The notes under the pieces are model-generated. The model was not told the origin of the DNA. It was given only the letters and a program-made list of their open reading frames with translations, and ran no database searches. A program made the translations under genes and the position numbers. Source: Deltaproteobacteria bacterium (lineage in GTDB: Bacteria; Desulfobacterota; GWC2-55-46). From it: a DNA stretch of 9,973 nucleotides. This document shows positions 6,003-9,973 of the stretch, piece after piece. Within the stretch, counting starts at the first letter, position 1. Every line of letters starts with the position of its first letter. The stretch lies in assembly GCA_016234955.1 (NCBI GenBank), contig JACRNN010000082.1:1-9973 (forward strand), written 5' to 3'.

Positions 6003-6614
6003 CTATCTCAGAAAGCCCTCGATCCCCTTTCTTATCATCATTACCGCTATCGCCGCGAGGAGGAGCGATACGACCTTTGATATCCCCCTTGCCCCGCTCT
6101 CGCCTGTATACCTTACCACCGTATCGGCCCAGATGAATACGAACCATATGATTATGAGGTTCGTGACAAGAGCGGCGAGCGTCACGGTAAACCCGTAGAG
6201 GTCGCTTATCATAAGGAGCGTGGTGAGGGCCGCCGGCCCCGCTATCATGGGCGTCCCTATCGGGACTATCCCTATGCCTGTCGTGGGGATGATGTCGGGG
6301 ATGCCCCTGGCGGTCTGGACTATGTCGCTTATCGCTATGGACAGGAGTATCAGCCCACCCGCTATCTGGAAATCCTTGATAGTTATGCCGAGGACGAAAA
6401 AGACCGCCTTGCCCACCACCAGGAACGCAATGGTTATGGCCGCCGCCGTAAGGACCGAGTAGAAAAGGACGGTACTGCGCTCATGGGGGGCCATCTGGCG
6501 CGTCATCGAGAGGTATACGGGCATTATCCCCACTGGCTCCATGGCCACGAAGAGCGGCAGGAAGGCGAGCGCGAAGGTCTTCAATATTTCGATAGAGCCG
6601 TTGTCCATATCCAT
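6003..6614 (-). CDS. MarC-family (UPF0056) integral membrane protein
   Basis: Inner-membrane protein of 203 residues with about six hydrophobic helices. Family hallmarks seen are FLPLFVAMEPVGIMPVYLSMT (18-38), the glycine-rich ITIKDFQIAGGLILLSIAISDI region (about 77-98), and IPIGTPMIAGPAALTTLLM-like sequence (about 115-135), which carries the conserved GTP-x-IAGP signature. MarC proteins were once linked to multiple antibiotic resistance; the link was withdrawn and the transport role remains undefined. Start ATG 6614 lies 9 nt after a run of eleven Gs on the coding strand, which must serve as ribosome-binding region; ATG at residue 3 is an alternative, and another ATG at 6619 is out of frame. 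The gene stands alone, with a 198-nt spacer upstream. Confidence 0.88.
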   Translation of the reverse strand: MDMDNGSIEILKTFALAFLPLFVAMEPVGIMPVYLSMTRQMAPHERSTVLFYSVLTAAAITIAFLVVGKAVFFVLGITIKDFQIAGGLILLSIAISDIVQTARGIPDIIPTTGIGIVPIGTPMIAGPAALTTLLMISDLYGFTVTLAALVTNLIIIWFVFIWADTVVRYTGESGARGISKVVSLLLAAIAVMMIRKGIEGFLR

Positions 6615-6623
6615 GTCATTAAT

Positions 6624-6634
6624 CCCCCCCCCCC
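6624..6634. repeat. Homopolymer of 11 C (G11 on the coding strand)
   Basis: An unbroken run of eleven C on the plus strand, which is eleven G just before the MarC-like gene, ending 9 nt before its ATG. It occupies the Shine-Dalgarno position, so slippage would change ribosome-binding strength or spacing. Confidence 0.85.
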
Positions 6635-6812
6635 GCGAGCCTTGCCGCGCTCACGGGTGAACGCCATCGGTTATCGAAGTTTGCACCGGAACGGTGGCGT
6701 ATGTCAATATATTATGAACGGTAAAAATACGTCTTTATCCTTCACTGATAACAGATAACCGGGATTAAATTCATGTCGATACTATTATGAGACGATTAAT
6801 AATTCTCAAGCG
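6635..6812. other. AT-richer spacer upstream of the MarC-like gene, with a hairpin
   Basis: No credible gene. ACGCCATCGG (6661-6670) can pair with ACGGTGGCGT (6691-6700) at 8 of 10 positions plus one wobble, competing with a tighter CACCG-GAA-CGGTG hairpin (6684-6696). A TTGACA occurs on the minus strand just upstream at about 6707-6702, but no good -10 box follows at 16-18 nt. The segment 6703-6800 is rich in A and T and contains rtcA's downstream region; I see no terminator with a T-run. Confidence 0.4.
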
Positions 6813-7883
6813 TCAAGGTCCGCTTCCATCATAGCCGCACCCTTCCACGGAGACGGACCCCTCCTCCCCGGGGGCCCCACTGACGCTGAACCTCACGGGC
6901 AGGAACCTCTCTATCACGTATATGTTGGTAAGGAGATGGGGCGTTACCTCAGTGGTCGTGAATGAGGACCTGCCCTTTGCAAGGGCCATGCATTGAGCGA
7001 CCTGGTCTGAGAGGTGCGGGTCGAGCGCCCCGGCCCTGTTGAAGTACGAAAAGAACTTGTCCGTTGCCTCGTCCGCGACGTCCTCGGCCCTCTTGCCCCT
7101 TGCGCCGAGCGCGGAAAAACCTGCCGCGATGCTCTCAAACCTCGCGAGTATGAAGAGATATGTCCCCCTGCCTGGCGAGGGCGCCGTGAAAGAGGCGGCC
7201 TCCGGGTGGATCGATGCGGCCTCAAGACGCTCCACCGCCCTCTTCTCCTGCCTTCCGGCTATATCCAGCGGCAGGTTCGACACGCACGAGCTTACGGTTA
7301 CGTTGAGAAGTCCCCCGCGGTCGATGACTTCAACAGGGGATAGGGGCGGCCTTGAGGGGTGTACTCTCGCTTCAATCTCGCCGCCGCCTATAGGATAATA
7401 TCCCTTCTTCGGGTTTTCAAGCTCAGCCCTCACTGAAAACCTTGTTGCCAGGGGCAGGAATACGTGCTTGATATAGTCCGCCGGCGGGCTCCATTCAACG
7501 TGAGTGCCGCCCCTTATGGTCACGCGGGAGCCTGAGCCGGCAAAGGCGAGCGGCAGGATAACGGTCTGGAAGACAAGCCCGGTAGAGCCCGCGCTCGATG
7601 TTAGCCTGCCGACGTCAAAGAGATAGTCTGCTGGCCTCAATGGCCCCGGGTTGAACGTCAACTCAAGGGAGCCGAGGTCGTCCCCGGCGATTTCGGCCCC
7701 GGAGACCTCGGCGGCGGCGCGCACGCTCAGCAGGTGCTGGGGCCTGAGGCCCGGCTTCTTCCTGCGGGCCCTTATATTACAGGCCCTGAAAGGCGCTCCA
7801 GTAACGCAGGAGAGGCTCAAGCAGGTGCGCAGTATCTGTCCGCCGCCCTCGCCGAAACTGCCGTCTATCTCTATCGGTTTCAA
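6813..7883 (-). CDS. rtcA: RNA 3'-terminal phosphate cyclase
   Basis: ATP-dependent enzyme that converts an RNA 3'-phosphate to a 2',3'-cyclic phosphate through an enzyme-AMP intermediate. At 356 residues it is close to the usual 340-350. Family marks are the N-terminal EIDGSFGEGGGQILRT (5-20), RPQHLLSVRAA (47-57), GGTHVEWSPPADYI (about 125-138), and the C-terminal DPHLSDQ with the adenylated nucleophile His290, followed by MALAKGRSSFTT. All functional positions are present. The start is TTG 7883: there is no ATG or GTG, an in-frame TAA lies eight codons upstream inside a repeat element, and the protein begins exactly at the conserved N-terminus. Only a weak AAGGG precedes it. No rtcB ligase or rtcR-type sigma54 regulator is visible nearby. 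Confidence 0.95.
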   Translation of the reverse strand: MKPIEIDGSFGEGGGQILRTCLSLSCVTGAPFRACNIRARRKKPGLRPQHLLSVRAAAEVSGAEIAGDDLGSLELTFNPGPLRPADYLFDVGRLTSSAGSTGLVFQTVILPLAFAGSGSRVTIRGGTHVEWSPPADYIKHVFLPLATRFSVRAELENPKKGYYPIGGGEIEARVHPSRPPLSPVEVIDRGGLLNVTVSSCVSNLPLDIAGRQEKRAVERLEAASIHPEAASFTAPSPGRGTYLFILARFESIAAGFSALGARGKRAEDVADEATDKFFSYFNRAGALDPHLSDQVAQCMALAKGRSSFTTTEVTPHLLTNIYVIERFLPVRFSVSGAPGEEGSVSVEGCGYDGSGP

Positions 7884-7908
7884 TGTTGTGAAGACCCTTG
7901 GGTTTTAA
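7883..7908. repeat. 26-bp palindromic repeat, copy 3
   Basis: Same orientation as copies 1 and 2, sharing GTT-TGAA at the left and a CCC-TT-GGG core with TTTTAA at the right; 21 of 26 positions match each of the others. It abuts the TTG start of rtcA and provides the upstream in-frame stop in that frame. A degenerate inverted partner may lie at 7947-7971. Confidence 0.6.
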
Positions 7909-7916
7909 GGCAGGGT

Positions 7917-8042
7917 ATGGAAGAAACGCCCGGAGAAAACCAGGGCTTTGAACCCCAAAATCTTCAGAGCGCTAAAAACATAAACCTCGAGCTTTTCCGG
8001 GGCCTGTTAAATCCGGTTGCCGCTGAAACGGCCATGGACTGA
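7917..8042 (+). CDS. Possible short reading frame of 41 codons
   Basis: ATG 7917 is preceded by AAGG with a 6-nt gap. The product would be acidic, beginning MEETPGENQGFEP and containing NLELFRGLLNPVAAE, which could form one short amphipathic helix. It fills the 180-nt gap between AmrS and rtcA on the opposite strand to all its neighbours, divergent from rtcA across repeat copy 3. I recognise no family. The spacer otherwise shows no gene, so this may be chance; a long upstream extension in the same frame is the antisense shadow of rtcA. Confidence 0.2.
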   Translation: MEETPGENQGFEPQNLQSAKNINLELFRGLLNPVAAETAMD

Positions 8043-8063
8043 TAAACGGCCCGCCGGGGCGCC

Positions 8064-9101
8064 CTACAGTTCGACCCCGTCTATGGCCGTGCCGCAGAAC
8101 GGGCACCTGCCTTCAACCACGAGGTTCTTCATGACGATAAAGCCGCGCCTCTCAATAAGGAGCTTCTTGCAGTTGTAGCAGTGCGTCGATTCGCCCCTGA
8201 GCCCCGGGATATTACCGGTATAGACGTACCTGAGCCCCTCCGCGAGGCCTATGTCCATTGCGCGCTCGAGGGTCTCGGCGGGGGTCGGGGGCGCGTCCAT
8301 CATCTTATACGCCGGACGGAAGGCGCTTATGTGCCAGGGCATCGACTTATCGGTCCTGTATATCCACTTCGCGATATTCCTCAGCTCCTCATCCGAGTCG
8401 TTCATGGCCGGGATAACGAGGGTGGTTATCTCCACCCATATGCCGAGCTCCCTCATCCGCTCTATGGATTTGAGCACCGGGGCGAGCGTTGCCCCGCATA
8501 CCTTCTTGTAAAAGCCCTCGGTAAAGGCCTTTATATCGACGTTGGCGGCGTCTAACGTTTCCTTGAGCACATCGAGGCACTCCCCTGTCATGTACCCGTT
8601 CGTGACGAATACGTTTTTAAGCCCCCTCTCCTTTGCCTGCATTCCGACGTCGCGCGCGTACTCGAAGAATATCGTCGGCTCCGTATAGGTGTAGGATATG
8701 GACGAGCAACCCGTCTCCAGCGCCTCGGACACCACCTCTTCGGGGCCGACCTCCTCGCCGGCTATTGTCTTTTTGTCGCGCGGCATCTGCGAGATGTCGG
8801 AGTTCTGGCAGTGGAGGCACCTGAAGTTGCACCCTACGGTGGCGATGGAGTAGGAACGCGAAGCGGGCTGGAAATGGAAGAGGGGCTTTTTCTCTATCGG
8901 GTCTATGTTCTGCGCTATGAGACGGCCGTAGACATTGGTATAGAGAACGCCCTGCCTGTTCTCCCTTACCCCGCATACGCCCCTTTTTCCGGGGGCGATA
9001 TGGCAGCGGAACGAGCAGAGGAAACAGTCGGTATAGTTATTTTCAGCCTTTTTATAGAGACTCGCCTCCTTGAACAATAGCCTCACCCCTGCCGCGCCCA
9101 T
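8064..9101 (-). CDS. amrS: AmmeMemoRadiSam system radical SAM enzyme
   Basis: Radical SAM enzyme that uses a [4Fe-4S] cluster to cleave SAM; the family is named from fusions and clusters with AMMECR1 and Memo proteins, and its substrate is not settled. The cluster motif is CNFRCLHC (Cys91, Cys95, Cys98). Before it sits the family's cysteine set CFLC-SFRC-HIAPGKRGVC (Cys26, 29, 33, 43), and at the C-terminus CYNC (308, 311) and CPFC (333, 336), a probable zinc site. VKAFTEGFYKK-like and HISAFRPAYKM segments are also typical. The 345 residues fit the family. I chose ATG 9101, overlapping the upstream gene by 19 nt; GTG 9134 lacks a ribosome-binding site, and GTG 9086, overlapping the upstream TGA, is possible. 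AMMECR1 and Memo genes are not in the window. Confidence 0.9.
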   Translation of the reverse strand: MGAAGVRLLFKEASLYKKAENNYTDCFLCSFRCHIAPGKRGVCGVRENRQGVLYTNVYGRLIAQNIDPIEKKPLFHFQPASRSYSIATVGCNFRCLHCQNSDISQMPRDKKTIAGEEVGPEEVVSEALETGCSSISYTYTEPTIFFEYARDVGMQAKERGLKNVFVTNGYMTGECLDVLKETLDAANVDIKAFTEGFYKKVCGATLAPVLKSIERMRELGIWVEITTLVIPAMNDSDEELRNIAKWIYRTDKSMPWHISAFRPAYKMMDAPPTPAETLERAMDIGLAEGLRYVYTGNIPGLRGESTHCYNCKKLLIERRGFIVMKNLVVEGRCPFCGTAIDGVEL

Positions 9102-9601
9102 ACCACTCTCGCCAGCTTTACGTCGTCGCTCCACTTGTATTCGACCTCTCCGTGAAAGGCCTTGTGGAGCATCTGACCTATCCTCTGGGCGAGTTTTTCG
9201 GTCGTGGTGGTTATCTCTATCGTTCCAGCCTTGTCCTTGATCTCCATGATGCGCTCAAGGGGGTTGGAGTCCATCGCTATCTTCTCTTTGTTCCGTATGA
9301 GGTTCAGTATCTCGTCCCTGTGACCCTTCAGGAAATCGCCCTGAAGGGTCACATAGCCCTCCGCGAAGTTCTCCGTTATCTTCCTGCAGGCCGGACAGAT
9401 GAGCTTTACCTTCGGCTCCTTGAGGAGCACATCCTCAGGGGTGTTGCCTTTAAGCGCCCAGTGCTTTCCGGTATATATGATGCCGCACTTTTTGCACTCC
9501 CCGACGTCTCGCGGCGACTCCTCCGGCAGGTACGGGTCTTTCTCCGTATCTATCGCCTTTTTCTTGACAATCCTCGGCCCTCTGATCCTCGACCCTTTCA
9601 T
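9083..9601 (-). CDS. Small zinc-ribbon protein, BCAM0308/NMD3-like
   Basis: Protein of 172 residues with a zinc ribbon formed by CKKC (Cys36, Cys39) and CPAC (Cys69, Cys72), a basic N-terminus (residues 1-15), and a C-terminal alpha/beta part containing TIEITTTTEKLAQRIGQMLHKAFHGEVEYKW. The arrangement recalls small bacterial proteins named BCAM0308 family, distantly like the NMD3 zinc ribbon of ribosome export factors, so RNA or ribosome binding is a reasonable guess but not shown. GGGAGG stands 7 nt before ATG 9601; the GTG at 9607 in the same frame would be far too close to it, which decides the start. The stop codon lies inside the amrS start region, so the two are translationally coupled or nearly so. 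Confidence 0.75.
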   Translation of the reverse strand: MKGSRIRGPRIVKKKAIDTEKDPYLPEESPRDVGECKKCGIIYTGKHWALKGNTPEDVLLKEPKVKLICPACRKITENFAEGYVTLQGDFLKGHRDEILNLIRNKEKIAMDSNPLERIMEIKDKAGTIEITTTTEKLAQRIGQMLHKAFHGEVEYKWSDDVKLARVVWARQG

Positions 9602-9660
9602 AGACACCCCTCCCGTTCTATTGCGTGCTGTATTCCGACAGGCCGCTCAAAAAGCCCCAT
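9602..9660 (-). other. Spacer between fbp and the zinc-ribbon gene
   Basis: Contains a short CTGT-6 nt-ACAG inverted repeat and the strong GGGAGG ribosome-binding site of the next gene. A T5 run follows a G-rich word near the fbp stop, but no stem of useful length precedes it, so I do not call a terminator. Confidence 0.3.
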
Positions 9661-9973
9661 CTAAAGCTTCTCGAACCTCTCCTTGAGCTTATCCGCCACA
9701 GGCGAAAGCCCCGTGCGCTCCAACTCGGCCCATGACATGCGGTGCGGCTGGAACGGCCCATGCCTCCTTAAATACTCGGTCACGTTGTTGGCTACGCGCC
9801 TTGTCTCGTCAAAACTCGGGTCATCGAACATGTCATGCGGCCCTATAAGGCGTCCGTCCGTTATCTGGAACCCGGCCCCTATCGCCCTCGGAGGCCCCTC
9901 GAACCTCGTGGGGTTGGCCTCATAGAACGGCACGGGCATCAGGGGCCCGGTGTGCGCCCCCCTCATCCACCCC
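9661..9973 (-). CDS. fbp: Fructose-1,6-bisphosphate aldolase/phosphatase (archaeal type), C-terminal part
   Basis: Bifunctional gluconeogenic enzyme (type V FBPase, FBPA/ase) that condenses triose phosphates and dephosphorylates the resulting fructose-1,6-bisphosphate. About 103 codons are in the window and the frame is open through the right edge, so the Met at 9966 is internal, not a start. Recognisable family sequence: WMRGAHTGPLMPVPF, GPPRAIGAGFQI, GPHDMFDDPSFDETR, and EYLRRHGPFQPHRM near the end. The N-terminal metal-binding and Schiff-base lysine regions lie outside. This enzyme is found in archaea and deep-branching or thermophilic bacteria. It ends 59 nt before the zinc-ribbon gene on the same strand, with no clear terminator between, so read-through is likely. 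Confidence 0.9.
   Translation of the reverse strand, partial: GWMRGAHTGPLMPVPFYEANPTRFEGPPRAIGAGFQITDGRLIGPHDMFDDPSFDETRRVANNVTEYLRRHGPFQPHRMSWAELERTGLSPVADKLKERFEKL

Noticed and set aside
5899..6198. Frames on both strands across the 3' end of the MarC-like gene and its spacer
   Set aside because: Low-complexity shadow translations without start signals; the MarC-like frame explains the coding bias.
7947..7971. Possible fourth, inverted copy of the 26-bp repeat
   Set aside because: Needs a gap and matches only about 17 of 26 positions, with the G-block lost; too weak to call.
8181..9080. Several plus-strand frames opposite amrS
   Set aside because: They mirror a well-conserved radical SAM gene and show no family features of their own.
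9132..9134. GTG start for AmrS adding 11 N-terminal residues
   Set aside because: No ribosome-binding site and a longer overlap with the upstream gene; the added residues do not match the family's N-terminus.
1..9973. CRISPR arrays, tRNA or rRNA genes, insertion-sequence transposases
   Set aside because: None seen: no regularly spaced repeats, no cloverleaf, and no transposase or integrase motifs in any frame examined.

Overview
The window is a stretch of GC-rich bacterial chromosome, tightly packed and mostly on the minus strand. The gene mix (archaeal-type fructose-1,6-bisphosphate aldolase/phosphatase, AmmeMemoRadiSam-type radical SAM enzyme, RNA 3'-phosphate cyclase, site-2 protease with CBS domain) suggests an anaerobic or thermophile-related lineage such as Desulfobacterota or Nitrospirota. 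That placement is inference; no rRNA or marker gene is present.

Layout from left to right. Positions 1-851 (minus) hold a site-2 protease cut by the window edge. Positions 852-1020 are a divergent promoter region. Positions 1021-2598 (plus) are a two-gene ABC exporter, ATPase then ABC-2 permease. A minus-strand macrodomain protein (2604-3149) converges on it. Positions 3150-3359 are a repeat-rich spacer. Positions 3360-4445 hold a class I SAM methyltransferase preceded by a CopD-like membrane protein. Positions 4446-4601 are a leader with competing hairpins and a terminator. Positions 4602-5827 are an AT-rich island: an intact D12-class DNA adenine methylase behind a shrunken, frame-disrupted gene whose two ends look like a NotI-family restriction endonuclease. 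Then come a MarC-family membrane protein (6003-6614), rtcA (6813-7883), the radical SAM enzyme AmrS (8064-9101), a small zinc-ribbon protein (9083-9601) and the C-terminal end of the FBP aldolase/phosphatase (9661 to the edge).

How the parts relate. The aldolase/phosphatase, zinc-ribbon and radical SAM genes look like one minus-strand transcription unit, the last two overlapping. The AT-rich island looks like a horizontally acquired restriction-modification operon whose nuclease half has lost its core, leaving an orphan methylase. The frame break in the nuclease remnant lies exactly on an A-AAA-AAG heptamer, so both decay and -1 frameshifting must be considered. A 26-bp palindromic repeat occurs three times in intergenic sequence, once abutting the TTG start of rtcA. 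Other regulatory curiosities are an 11-nt G tract in the ribosome-binding region of the marC-like gene, a 10-bp tandem duplication on the -10 box of the protease promoter, and -10 boxes set 6-7 nt before the ATG of two genes.
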